Shown here: one piece after another, positions 33,839 through 45,671 of the stretch
Layout: each line of letters starts with the position of its first letter
How positions within the stretch are numbered: the first letter of the stretch is position 1
DNA from: Anthostomella pinea
Taxonomy: Eukaryota; Ascomycota; Sordariomycetes; Xylariales; Xylariaceae
Length of the DNA: 64,000 bases
Direction: 5' to 3'
NCBI GenBank assembly: GCA_963556695.1
Contig: CAUWAG010000010.1
Span: 5,704,001 to 5,768,000, forward strand
The notes under the pieces: generated by a model
Database searches by the model: none
The model's input: the letters and a program-made list of their open reading frames with translations, nothing else
Told to the model about the DNA's origin: nothing
Position numbers and translations under genes: made by a program

Positions 33839-34297
33839 GCAGAAGGGCGTGCCGGAGAAACCTTTCACCTCACCGAGACACCATGATCGCGAATATCGGT
33901 GGCTTATGGGTGGCTTTACTGTTGTTTCTGTCCTCGTTCTGGGCTTTTGCGTGTGGAAAGCGAGGCTTCCCCAACCAAGGCCGTCGACTCCTGTGCTAGA
34001 GCTTGGGGTATCAAAGGGTCTAGGTTCTATTGGCATGCTATAGCTGAGACCAAAGAGGATTATCAGTGATACGAAACAAACTTCAGTCAACATACGGCCC
34101 TCAAGTGATATATTTGCTCACATCCGGAGCCGCTTTGGCATGTTCGTTTGTTCGAAATCGAGCCAAGGGGAGAGCGTCGCAGACCATCTGAATGACTACG
34201 AAACAGAAACGCCCAGCATCTTTGCTCCGATTTTGATGAGTGACAGTGTCTCTAACGCCCGATCAGGTTTGAACCAAGCCGTGAGATACTCCGGATG
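33839..34297. other. Intergenic region with a hydrophobic open frame
   Basis: Convergent gap between the kinase and the gene ending at 34298. A frame at about 33864-34043 encodes a possible membrane segment (YRWLMGGFTVVSVLVLGFC) but has no ATG in frame. It could be an uncalled exon or chance. Confidence 0.4.
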
Positions 34298-35083
34298 TCA
34301 ACGCCCCGCGCTCCCCCTAACATACGGCGGGGGTACTTCTCCCACTCCACCAACCATCAGTTCCTCTCTTGTCTCAATCCTCTCATAATCCGGTAACGCA
34401 TTGTCAGGGCTCGCCTCATTCCAGGTCCCCAGGAGGTCCCCAGGGGGCATTTGCAACTCCTCACTGAGCTGGCTGTACCGCGCCGAGTACTCTCTCAAGA
34501 CATCCTCCCCCTCGCGTAGCCATTCCGTCAGTTCATTCCGACGCTGCTGGACCTGCTCCCGTGTCGAAGTAGATGACGACACGGAGTTCGGTCCGCCACG
34601 GTACGGGGGCACGTCCGAAGCCGAGTATGCCGGGAGCTCGGAGTCATCGGCGGCTGCACCTGTCGTTGTAGGAGTAGCGGTCGGTGTGTTGCCATCCGCC
34701 CCTGTGTCGCCGCCCGCCGCTGGTGGTGGTGCATAGGGGTCTGCTGCCGCATTGTTACCACTGTGACCGTATCGTTGAAGCCACAGGTTGTGTTCCCGCA
34801 GAGCCGCCCTCAGGTGATCCAGCTGCTTGTACGTTAACATCTTATCTTGTCTCTAAGCCCGTATGACTAAATGATAAACGAAGAAGGAAAGGGAACAACA
34901 AAGCAAGTTCTCGAAACCGAGCTTCAGGGTCTTGTGATGGAAGGTTTCTATACGTACCTCTAAAGCCAAGGATGGTATTAACCGTTTCAAGTCGTTATAT
35001 GCCGACTGAGGGTCATTCGCGGAGGGAGAAGATAATTGGGTGACCGGTGCCGATGCCGAGCCATCAGGCATGTGAGAAGCCAT
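34298..35083 (-). CDS. Unknown protein with PPxY motif
   Basis: Exon 1 (35083-34958) encodes MASHMPDGSASAPVTQLSS through LKRLIPSLALE. A 117-nt intron (34841-34957, GTACGT..AAG) leads to exon 2 (34840-34298), starting MLTYKQLDHLRAALREHNL, for 222 residues in all. The centre is low-complexity Pro/Thr/Gly/Ala. A charged helix follows (QQRRNELTEWLREGEDVLR). Near the C-terminus are ELPAYS, VPPYRGG and VPPPYVRG; PPPY fits the WW-domain ligand PPxY used by Rsp5/NEDD4 ubiquitin ligases, so an adaptor role is possible. No family is recognised. Confidence 0.6.
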
Positions 35084-35401
35084 TGTCTGTAGGTGTATCG
35101 CAAGGACCAGGCTCCAGGTCCAGAATTCTTTCCAGTTTGATGTGAAAGTTGCTGCGCAGGTGAGGCTGCCTGTCGCTGCTTTGTACGGTTCGAATGGGAT
35201 TTGGTACCAGAGCCCCGCATTACATGCACTCCCCCGTTAAATGGGTCTATGCGGGTCCGAATCCTTGTAGGCCAGGTTAATTTCACCACCAACAAATCGC
35301 ATCTTGACACCCTCGACACCTTCAACCACGATTCGTGATTCTCCATTTTCGTCTCTGAATATGCCTGCTGGTGGTCTCACTGCTACAATCAATCTCCCAT
35401 A
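35084..35401. promoter_or_regulatory. Bidirectional promoter region
   Basis: About 318 bp separates two divergently transcribed start codons (35083 minus and 35402 plus), so both promoters must lie here or overlap. No specific factor site is claimed. Confidence 0.5.
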
Positions 35402-37152
35402 ATGGCCTCACCACAGCTTGCGATAGCCAAGGTCTCCTTCTCGGCTGTCCTCCTCCGACCAGATCCGACATCATGCACTCGCAGCGACATCGACGATTTC
35501 GTTCGCCAGCTCGACGCGACAATCTCGCGATGCTCCCCGCCCAATGTTCAGGTTTGAGCAACACAATCTTTTGAAAATATGGTACCTCGTGCGACGGCTA
35601 AACGGTCGTCACATAGAAATGCAAGCAGTGGATGTTGAGCAACCTGGCGCACTCCCCTGCCAGAGTCGCGGCCATGGGGAAATACCTGGTCGCACTGGCC
35701 AATTCCTTCGTTGCGGACGTCACCTCTACTAGACAATCTCGCGAGCCTTCGTCGAAGCGGAAACGATTACACATACTGTACATATTGAATGATGTATTAT
35801 ACCATGCCCACGTCCGCGATCGAGACCCTGGTTTCACGGTCAAGCTCGAGCCTGCCGTTGCAGACCTGGTACAGAGCGCAGCTGCCTTTTCGAACTGCCC
35901 AAGGCATACGAAGAAAGTCCTGGACCTCCTTGACATATGGAATGAGAACCGGCACTTCTCCCAAGACTTCATCAGCAAATTGCGTACGATCGCCCAGGAG
36001 GCACCGCTGAGCCGCGATGCGATTTCCAAGGCCACCGGGCCCGCCAACGGCACGACGAGCACGAAATACTCTAGGGGCACTCCTTTCATCATGCCGACAA
36101 TGCACGGTGATGCCACCGCACCATGGTACGATCTTCCAGCGGCGAATTGGTTGCCAGTCATAGAGCCCAACTCTATCCGCCCGATGAACCCGGATATGAT
36201 CAGGCCTCTCCAGTTTGCGGCAGGTCCTGCAGATAAGCAGCTCATCAAAGCAGTGCAAAACCTGTTGGCCGATGTGGACCGAATCTACACGAAGGAGCAG
36301 AGCATTGGCAACGATCCCGCAGAGGATGTTGATCAGCTTGGACAGAGGATCGTTCTAGACGAGATTACTGGTGATATCGTCAGTGGTGAGACATATTACG
36401 GCTGGTCCCGAGCTTTCTGCGAGAGGATGAAGCAACGCCGGAAGAAGAAGGATGGGCCGGACAACGAGCGACGCGGGCGTAGCACGTCACGATCAATCTC
36501 ACGATCACGATCGCGATCTCGAAGTTCGACTCCGGGCTCATCTCGCCCAGCGTTTAAGCGACGACGAATGTCCACCTCTAGGACTCCGAGCAGAAGTAGG
36601 AGTAGGAGCAATGGTAGAGACCGGCAGAGACGGAGATCCTACAGCAGCTCGCGGTCACGATCTCCCATAAGAGCACCCCACCTGGACCGGGAACGATCGA
36701 AATCACGAGAATATAGTCCACCGCCACAGCCCGGGACGTACGTCGCCCGGTACAACAACGCCATCAACAGGCCGCCACCACCGAACTATCCCAACCCAGG
36801 TCCGCCGATGCCCCAATACCAACAGTCCAACTTCGTACCGCAAGCTTTCAACCAACCGCTAGCCTTTGCTCAATTCGCCGTACCTCCTCCGCCTCCACCA
36901 CACTACCAGGGACAATGGCCTCCGCCGCCACCCCCGCCGCCCTCTGCTGGTGGTGCCCCTCCAACGTGGTTGCCGGGCCTCGCTGCCATAGGAGGTGGGT
37001 GGGGAGCGGCTCCTGCGCCATCCATGCCCCAGCAACAATACCAACACCCACAGCAAGGTGGTGATGGCTTTCAATATGGAAGGGGTGGGCGAGGTTACTT
37101 CCGAGGTCAAGGGCATCGCGGAGGGTGGAATAGGGGACGAGGTGGCTGGTGA
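35402..37152 (+). CDS. CID (CTD-interacting) domain protein with RS and RGG regions
   Basis: Predicted nuclear RNA-processing factor. Exon 1 (35402-35551) encodes MASPQLAIAKVSFSAVLLRP. A 65-nt intron (35552-35616) joins it at VQ|KCKQWMLSNLAHSP to exon 2 (35617-37152), for 561 residues. Residues 1-150 match a CID/RPR helical domain that binds the RNA polymerase II C-terminal repeat (YILNDVLYHAHVRD, KKVLDLLDIWNENRHFS). GWSRAFCERMKQRRKKK precedes an RS domain (SRSISRSRSRSRSS, about 300-375). A Pro/Gln-rich segment and a C-terminal GRGGRGYFRGQG RGG box follow. It resembles the SCAF/CHERP type of splicing- and transcription-coupled proteins. The RS region is a plausible substrate class for the nearby SRPK-like kinase. 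Confidence 0.87.
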
Positions 37153-37395
37153 GGCAATACCCGGAGGAGATCACCCCCTTCAATCAGAAGGAACGGCAAT
37201 AATTCTCCAACATTTGTAGGCAACCTCTTAGGATTATTGAGAAGGAGCACATGCGACTTATTTCAAACAGGCTATGTTAAATGAATGAAGGTGTCACCAA
37301 AGGGCGGCTTAATCACGATTGAACGGGAATTATTCAGCAGGACAGCGATGTGAGCATCCCACGTATGGGATTTCCAACAAAATCTGACAGCAATT

Positions 37396-39457
37396 CTAAA
37401 CAATCGTGAAAGTCTGCAGCTCTTTCTCCTGACCCAAAGCTACCCTCAACATATCTCCGGTCGAATCTTGATTCATCATACCAACCCTGGCAAAGCAAGT
37501 CTCGTTCCCATCATTGGTCTTGCCGAACGGAACAAGTAGCAGATGTTGCGTGGTGTCATCAGTTGTTTCGCCCAGTATCACCGCAAATATCGGCTTGCCG
37601 TCCGCGAGTAAAGGATTGGCTGGATCAAGTCTAGGAAGAATCTAACGTCTTCGAAGTCGCCGCCTTCAGCGTGGTTTTCCCCATCCGAACCAGTTTCGTC
37701 GTCCGAAACGGGCTCGGCATCAGTATTGGGCTTTCCCAGTGGATAGATTTCTTTGCGAGATGCCTCATGTCGCAGGAACCAGCGTTCTGCCGAGGACTTC
37801 GCACCCTGCTTCGCCACTGACCTGTTTTCGGCAATTTGATGCAATTTTTAGCGGTATGACTGAGGATTCCAGGGCCAGGCTGCCACTGAGGGGCAACGAC
37901 GAAGGGGTTGTCATCTTCATACTGGCACTCGGCCGCGACGATTCTTGCCAGGCAGACCGACAAACTCGGGTGATACTGGATATCGCCCCGGACGGATGCC
38001 CACGACCAGCTCGGCGCCACCCATCTGTCGAGCCTGCGTCTGTCTGGCAACGTGGGCCACCACATAAGATCGTCCACAAGGGATCCAAACCAGAGACCCG
38101 CAACGTACCTCTTCCCCTTCCGGACTTGTTGGAAATTCTCGGCCAACGGCGCCTAGAGCCGGCAGCCGATCCCCAACATTGGTAATTTCGAGCTTCGAGC
38201 TCGGAATACTGCTCCACGATTCTGTGCCACTGCTTGACTCGATACTGGCGCCGCGCCTCGACGGCGGTCAGACCGCGCGATATTGGGCCAGATGTCGACG
38301 ACAGGTTGAAGGCCGTCTGGGTGGTGCGCACCATAACATCGGACCTGAACTGATCGTGCTCCTCTCCTCTTCGAGGAAGTCGACTCTGTGGTTCAGTTTA
38401 GGGTTATCGACGTCGATGCCGGGCGCGACGCCCGAGCATTCGCATGCCGTGTCTGTGAAGCACTCCCACAGAACCTCTTCGCGGGAGAAGTACACAACGC
38501 GCGGGGAGACGAGGCGCTCCTGATAGCACCACGCACGGGAAAAGGCGGGCGCCAGCGCAGGGAGTTGTGGGAGGAGCCAGCTGTGGAAGGTGGCCAGCAC
38601 CGGCTGGGCATACAGCTGGAATGACCGTCCGCCGAACTTGATCGGCCTGGGAAATGGCGTCTGGGTGATGGCGTTTCTCGAAAAGAGGCCTTTCTATCCA
38701 TCCTCTGCGTGGACATTGATTATCGTGGCGTGTGCGTTCTTGTACACCGAGAACATGCTCCTAGCTTCCCTCAGCCAGTCTGCCTTGTCGCCTTGTATAA
38801 TGCAAATCGAGTCAATGAAGATGTATACGATTCCCAGCCGCCTCGTGAAATCCACTGCGTCTTGAAAGCTGCGAGTCGGGCTTCGCCACGGAATTCGATG
38901 CATTTGCTGATCATAGTTCGACGCGGACGTGAGGCACGGTATCGGGTACTTGCCCCAGCAATGGCTCAAGGCAACATATTTCGACGAGGGCGGAACCTGG
39001 GAGCTGTCTACCTGCCAGAACGACGTCTGCACAGTCGTCGAAGGCGTTCACACTCACAAGCCGGGTAGGAAGAAAGGCGTCTTCGAGGGTCCTACAACGA
39101 GAATGGGCCCCTAGGTAGACAGCGACTAAGCTGCTGTTGCACCCCATCCACGACAGTCGGTGAAGACGTGTCGCAAGATATGGTCCGCCGGTTAGGTATA
39201 GATGGTATGGCGTCTTCATCGGATGCCAGATCGGTGTATATAGACAAGATTGTCGGCTCTTCATTTGCCCCTCTGGAGAATATGAGACTACCGTCGTCCC
39301 TGATCACGCTGGTACGTGTATCTGGCCCGCCTGAGAAACCCATGGCTTCGAGAAAACCCGACAGTATAGAGCAACACAGACATGTGTACAGTGTACTCCT
39401 CCGCCGCGGGGCTGAATCGGCTGACCGGAATGACTTCGAATTGGCAGTCGTCGTCAT
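37396..39457 (-). pseudogene. Decayed HET-domain (heterokaryon incompatibility-type) gene
   Basis: Fragments in register along the minus strand match a HET protein: MGFSGGPDTRTSVIRDDG, GAHSRCRTLEDAFLPTRLV, the core KYVALSHCWGKYP and RRLGIVYIFIDSICIIQGD, then FSRAWCYQERLVSPRVVYF, VEARRQYRVKQWHRIVEQYS and RWVAPSWSWASVRGDI. Expected order and spacing are kept but the frame changes at least six times, near 39115, 39010, 38335, 38165, 37840 and 37628. There is also an in-frame TAG at 38694-38696 after INVHAEDG. No intron with matching phase explains these jumps. The start may be ATG 39457 or the overlapping frame at 39545. HET proteins normally trigger self/non-self cell death in fungi; this copy should not make a full product. 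Confidence 0.82.
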
Positions 39458-39545
39458 CTTGGACTAGGAGCTGGTCGACCTTGCCGGACCAGAGCCAGCG
39501 GGAACACCGACCTGACGACACGAGCTTTGATATGTCGTAAGACAT

Positions 39546-40048
39546 TGCCTTTAGATTACATTATTTCTTAGAGTTCGAAGTATGATGTTGATGTAGGCGC
39601 TACTGTTGGCACCCGTTCAACACCAGAGAGGGAAGGTCGCCTTCGTTCAAGGCTGACCCTAACCGCTTCCAACAGTCTCATCTGATCTGATCAGCTCATG
39701 TTGTGTGCCGTCATGCATAGGAGAGCCGGACCAACGTGAAAAAATATCGTTATGAACGCTGGGCGGTTCGTCGTAATGGTAAGAGATTCCGCTCTGCGTC
39801 TATTCAGACGTGCAATGCCGGTGAGCCAGATATATATCGTATATGCGCAACCGCGGAGTCTGTCATTCTCGCCTTTCCGACATGGATGGCCATGCCAGTC
39901 ATCCTTTCGCGTCAAGACACACCGGCGGAGCTCAACTGAGCCTTTCTGTTATCCACTATATGGTATCCAATACCTCCTACAGCCAGGACCCGGGGCCTCC
40001 GTTATTAGTGCCGTACTTTCCGCGCCGTCCTGTCATACACCAATCCTC
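39546..40048. other. Intergenic region
   Basis: Lies between the HET relic and the ECM33-like gene. The open frames are unsupported and no gene is called. Confidence 0.4.
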
Positions 40049-41593
40049 CTAGCGAGGCCCGTACTCTCCCTCATGTCTATGTCCCGACATGTATCTCAAC
40101 TCCCCATCCTCACCGTCCCTGGCATACCATCCGGGCTCTACCGGCGCCGCATCCATCTCCAGGATCTGCGTGCTGGCGGTCTCCTCGGGACGAACGTACA
40201 TCTCGCGCATGTGGTCGTCAGGTTTCTCGCGAATGATGCCCTGGCCTTCGGCCTCGTGTGTATCTTCGGAATAGACCTGGGTTGGCTCGGTAAATAGGCT
40301 GTCAACGTCGACCGGCTGCTGGGCACTGGCTCGTCCTTCGAGCTGTGCGAAGCGGCGCCGGAAGTGGAGCGTTATCCAGACTAGTGCTGCGCCGAGGACA
40401 ACGACCCCGGTGCTTACACCGATGCCGGCCCAGGCGCCTCCTGATAGGCTTGAAGCGGAGGAGTGCGTTGGCGCGGAGGTGGCCGTGCTGTTGTCGGTTC
40501 CGTTACAAGCTAGATTCTTGATGAGGCCGTTTTGCTGCTGAAGGACCAGTTTCGAGCAGCTAAAATCGTCATTCCACGCCTCGATGGTGACATTGCCCGC
40601 GCCCGTCAAGGCAGGAAAGAAATTGGGCCCGAGAGACCTGTGGCTTCAGTTAGCCTCCCTGGGTACTAAACATAATGAACTAGAAAGGAGCTCCTACGTG
40701 TTGATATTGCTCCGGAGGTGGATGTTCGTGGCTGATGTTAGGCTGGGGAAGGACGGTATCATGGTAGCTGGGTTGTCTATCATAGTCAGGTTCGTGACCT
40801 TGGAGAGCTGCGAGAAGTCGAATGTACATTCCGTATTGTTGTTCGCGAAAAGGCTTGCAGCAGTTCCAAGGTCCACGAGATTGACAGTGGCGTGGTAGTT
40901 CGAGGTGAAATTTGCTTCCGAGCCAACGGTGTGGATTCCGGTCAAGTCGATACTGTTAGAGAGGAGATTGATGAGACTAGTCGACGATTCTACCAACAAC
41001 GCTTGATCGATGGCCGTGCTTGAAAACCCCAAAGTGATATCACTCGAGTTTTTCAGTGACAACCGAGTGAGTGACGTCGCATTCTGCCATCCATACCCGC
41101 ACCCTCTCATGTCGTTGATCTCAACTTCATTCGCCGCGAACAACTCCGGGAGTCCGAAGCAGGAGTTGGATATGTAAATGCCGTTGTAGGTATTCAGCTG
41201 GCCAAGGTCCAGGTCCACAGGGCTGGATATTGGACCGGTATTTGAGAGATACAGACTTGTTCCTGACGTGTCTAAAAGTGGTGCCGATATATTGGACAGC
41301 AAGGTCGCCTATTTTACCTCGAACGTATCCATCCCTGTGAGAATGGGGAATGCCAATGCTTCGAGCTGTGGGCTATCTTGGACAACTACTGCGTCCACCG
41401 TGATGACACGTGTGAAGTTGAGCGACCCCGATGCATTTCGAATATCGAACTCCGATTGTTTGACTGTACAATTGGGATAAGAGAGCAGCCAATTGTCGAT
41501 ATCAGCTTGGGTGGTGATGTTGACGGCCCCCGAGCATTCGTAGATCGCTACATTTAAGCAGAGGAGTAAGTGGAAATAAGCTACGCGCGACAT
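40049..41593 (-). CDS. ECM33-like leucine-rich surface protein with TM segment; in-frame TAG
   Basis: The frame starts MSRVAYFHLLLCLNVAIYECSG, a signal peptide. It continues with ECM33/SPS2-type repeats (DSPQLEALAFPILTGMDTFE; TSLYLSNTG; GIYISNSCFGLPELFAANE; LTRLSLKNSSDITLGF) and many N-glycosylation sites. A 60-nt intron (40638-40697, GTAGGA..CAG) leads to an ectodomain end, a membrane helix (GVVVLGAALVWITLHF) and a cytoplasmic tail of about 110 residues. Length is 494 codons. A TAG at 41309-41311 interrupts the frame directly after TFEVK, and similarity resumes at once in the same frame. GTAAAA at 41312-41317 could be a donor, but the first phase-matched CAG acceptor (ending 41198) would delete about 40 residues of repeat. 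So this is either a nonsense-inactivated gene or one with an unusual 120-nt intron. Confidence 0.7.
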
Positions 41594-42917
41594 TCTTCTT
41601 TACTTACACATTTTCGCTCTAAAGCGAAGTGGTCGTGGACTAGCCAAAACAAGCCTGATTTAACTGGCGGGATGGTAGTATGATCGGGCAGAGTACAATC
41701 TGTTTCCAAGGGGTATGGAGTAAGAAGAAAGAGGGCGAAGAGGTTAATGGGGTACAGGGAAGGAGGAAGGTACGTTCGTGGACAAGCGAGATGGGCATAT
41801 TACTGTGCTCCTGAGGGGTATGCACCATGGGTAACATCCTGGGGAAACCATCAGCTCCAAAGTTGCCGTGCATGGCAGCGCTCTATCAACCTTGGGGGCC
41901 GCCTCACACGTTGGACCAATCAGTTGAAGTATCGCAGCAGCCTGCAGGCTCAGCCACCGAGGCCCGAGACGACCTTGTCAGGGATGAATACGACCACACA
42001 ACAGAAGCGCAGTTTTGCAATGGAGCCCTCGTGTAACACACCTACGCAGACTCATTTCCACCATTACTACCACACCAGCCTTGCCGGCGCGATCAAGGCA
42101 GAGGTACTAGAGGATCATCGATAAGGGGGGATCCTCCTCGCTGTGCATTCCCATAGGCCCCCAACTGCTCAGAGACATTGAGTCCGAGGAACAAATGTGA
42201 TCAGGGCTCGGCGTGTGACCAGTCTGGGTTACTATGGGAGTAGCCATGTGAGGTTGATTGATTGATAGACTTTCACGGCTAAAGTGACATCGCGTAGCAT
42301 CACCTCAGCTCTTCCTGGGTGCATAGGGTCGTGGCAAGCCGTCCACTATATCTAGAGCTAAATACAGTGGGTGATACCAATTCCGTACCTCAAGGGCTGG
42401 CAATTCCTTGACTCCGTGTCTACTCCTTCTAGGACCCCGTGTCTTATCCGTTCGTTGTCCTTGGAGCTGAACCAGGAATCTACTTGATGCCAGACAGAAT
42501 AAGGGCAGCGTGACAGTACATCCATTCCACTAAAAAGAAACCATCATATATAGTTGAGTCTGGCCTTCTAGCCTTCATAAGAGGAAGCGAGACCCTCTAT
42601 ATTCACCTAAGCATTACGCTGCATCGGCTATAGCCCCTTATCGCCGTATGACCCTTGACACTTGGCAGCGCTGTGAGATCCGGGTCGCTAAGCCCTGATA
42701 AGACGGATAGCATGACTCAAAAGTAAGCAGATGATCATGTGATTATAAGGAGTCCCCTGAAACCCATGGCTAATTGAAGATACATCTCAGGAACCTCGAA
42801 AACCATGAACCCCACACCCTGAACTCCGCTACATCGCCTCGCCGGCATAAAACCAGACACACCGAGGGCATCAGATAGGTTGCTTACATCCAGTAGAATG
42901 GCAGAGAGGATGCATTA
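41594..42917. other. Intergenic region
   Basis: No gene is recognised. The stretch 42300-42800 is AT-richer and looks like old non-coding or repeat-derived DNA, but I found no terminal repeats. Confidence 0.4.
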
Positions 42918-44037
42918 TCATACAAAAGGCTTCACCTGCGCCTCATTCCACTCCCAGAACTCCGCTGCTACACCAGTGCCGCCCTCGTCCTTCGACAGCG
43001 TAGCCGCCTTGAGATCTTTCCTGATGGGCACGAACCGGCCCCAAGGAGCAACTAAGCAACAGGAACGATTAGTCCAACACTTTACAAAAGCACGAAACAG
43101 GGGTTCAAGGACAACTTACTCCATTCACCAGACTTCTCCATCGTGACATCAGGCGACAACCCAGCAAACAGTTCCGTATAAGCCCCATTAACAACCGGCT
43201 GCAGCAGGAACCACTTGATCAGCCTGCCCATCACGAAACCCTGATGGCGCCAGAGGTCCGAGTCCAAGTTCCCGGGGTTCAGCGGCACGCTGACGACGCC
43301 GTCGGCGCGGTGGCGCCGCGCAAACTCGGCGCCCTGCAGGTAGTTGCCCGCTTTGCTGATGGCGTACTTGGACCAGTTGTTCGTGGCCCGGTGGTAGTCG
43401 AGGTTGTCCATCAGCACGCCTCCCTTGGGCGCAATCGGGCTTTCGGCGGCGGATGATGCGACCCAGACTACGCGCACCGAGTTCGGGGTTGAGGATTTGG
43501 CGGTGGCGATTAGGGTTGGTGTGAGGAGCTTGGTGAAGAGGTGCGTGCCGACTATATGGTATTGTGTCAGTGCCAATAGAACCAGGTCAGTGTTTACAGC
43601 TCGGAAAGCTACGTACCATTATTCACCCCGAGCTGCGACTCATACCCCTGAGCCGTAGTCTGATCGCCAGGCGGAATCATGACGCCCGCATTATTGAACA
43701 GCACATGCAGTTTCGACTCCTGCCCCAAGAACTCCTGCGCCGAGGTCTTGACCGCGGCGAGATCGGCCAAGTCGAGCGGCAGGAACACGAGCTCTCCTCT
43801 CGATTCGGGCGCGGCGTTCTTGATGTCCTCGATGGCGCTCAGCGCCTTCTCGCGTGAGCGAGCTGCTATGTAGACCTTGGCGTCCTTGGAGTACAGGATT
43901 CGCGCAAGCTGCTTGCCGACGCCCGTGTTGGCGCCCGTCACGACGTAGACGCGGCCCGTTAACGATGGGAGGTTCTTCTCCGTGAAGTGGGGCGTGCCCG
44001 GGAAGACCTGCGAGAGCTGGTCTCGGAGGCTCTGCAT
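42918..44037 (-). CDS. Short-chain dehydrogenase/reductase (retinol dehydrogenase/WWOX-like)
   Basis: NAD(P)-dependent oxidoreductase; the substrate is unknown. Exons 44037-43617, 43551-43120 and 43051-42918 join without stops to 328 residues, normal for the family. The cofactor motif is VYVVTGANTGVGKQLAR near residue 31, the arginine-containing IAARSREKA suggests NADPH, the structural motif is LFNNAGVM, and the catalytic Tyr-Lys pair is in KYAISKAGN. The C-terminal exon encodes APWGRFVPIRKDL and EFWEWNEAQVKPFV. Introns are 65 and 68 nt with GTACGT..TAG and GTAAGT..TAG. Confidence 0.92.
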
Positions 44038-45671
44038 TGTGATATATTGGATGCGTCCGGTGGTTCGCAGGCGTGTGGATAAGGGAAAAGGGAGCCTTGA
44101 TGGAGTGGACGGGAAGTAATGAGTGTAAGCTTGTCAGTGCCTGAGGGACGGAGAAGAGATGAGGTCGTTGCGAGATACCGTAGATAAGACATCAGTCCTG
44201 GATTTATAGTCACCACTTGTAGCGGCCCGTGGGAAATTGATCCAGGGATGCCTCGGAGGGACGGAGCTAGTGGTCGCGGAACCCATGCCGCCATTCATTC
44301 CTACACTGTTCCCATGTAGGTAGGTGGATCGGTTCTGCATCATCAATGCGAGCGCATTCGGTCCAACCCTCGCACCCGGTTGGGTTCTGTCGCCATTGTC
44401 GCTATGCTATACGACTCCCGCCCCGTGCTGATGGAGTGAATGTTGCTCCGGTCGGCGTCCCCGGCGCTCTGGACGAGATCGGCTGACGACACCACGGCGC
44501 GGGCCGACATGCTTACGGTGGGTACCTACCCGAGTTGCCGAGGCACGTATGGATGCGAGACTGATGATTCATGCATGCAGTTTATTAAGCAGCTTCTTCC
44601 TGTGCGGCTGGCATTGGTGATAACCAATAACCCCTGCTTGCTAAGTCCGAATGCGAAGCTATGAGAACTTGAGCTGAACCGAATGCGAACTTGATAGCGG
44701 CCCAGTGTGGATTCCGTAGCCAGGTAGCCTACCTTACTCCTAAGCTTCTGTCAGTAGGATCAATAAAGCCTGAACCTATTCCTGGCATAGACCAGGCTGA
44801 ACTCTGATGACGTCCTGTCACCCAGAACAGGGGTAAGCCTCCAACGTGGTCAAGGATGAATGGGGACTCGCGCGATCGCAAAGCAAGCTTCGTCATTGCT
44901 GCCTACATTCACGAAGATGACCTGGTAGTTCAGGATCGCTACTTTGCTCGGTCACTCTCCAACCTGCCACGTAGATTCAGTTCTTTCTTGATTCATGTCG
45001 TCCCCAATGGCTATCTCCAGCGCGTAATTGTTCGTGTGAGGAAAATGCTATCTAAGGTGTTGTGTGTGTGACCGTTGTGGTACCTATCTACTGTGCGTTG
45101 TCAAAAGCCTCGAGTGGGCTCCCAACGCCGGCATATGTATGCCCGATGAATATTGTCATCCAATTCCAGTGGCTAGCTTCATCGCTCCATGGCGCAGTGT
45201 ATGTGCCATCATCATAAGATAAATAGCACACTATAGCACGTACCATACATGCTAAAGGAATAATTCGTATCCCGTATCCCGCATCTCCCAAATTCCTTCC
45301 CATCGCGCTGCCACAGGCAAACCGGTGACGCAGCACGGCGCTTGCCTAATCGTTCTCACGTCAAATCGGTCCAGGACTGCCAGCTGTTGACGCCCTTAGT
45401 ATGCGAGGGGGGTATCATTCCCATGCGATCAAGATTCACCGTCCACCATCCCCCATTACATCCCAACGCTAATCTCACTCGTCCTGTAAGTTCTTGTGAT
45501 GTGTGAACATCTCCATGCGCCAAAGGTGAGCGTCGCTCACAGCGACGACAAATCGGTGACGATTGAGATCTCCAAGATCGGTATGCCATCAGGGGAACCA
45601 ACATCGATTGGCGCAATGGGTACTGTCTGGAAGGCGCAAACGCAGGTTGCGTCGCACAACTCCACGTCAGC
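44038..45671. other. Intergenic region
   Basis: About 1.6 kb between the dehydrogenase promoter and the 3' end of transportin. The open frames are short and motif-free. Confidence 0.45.
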
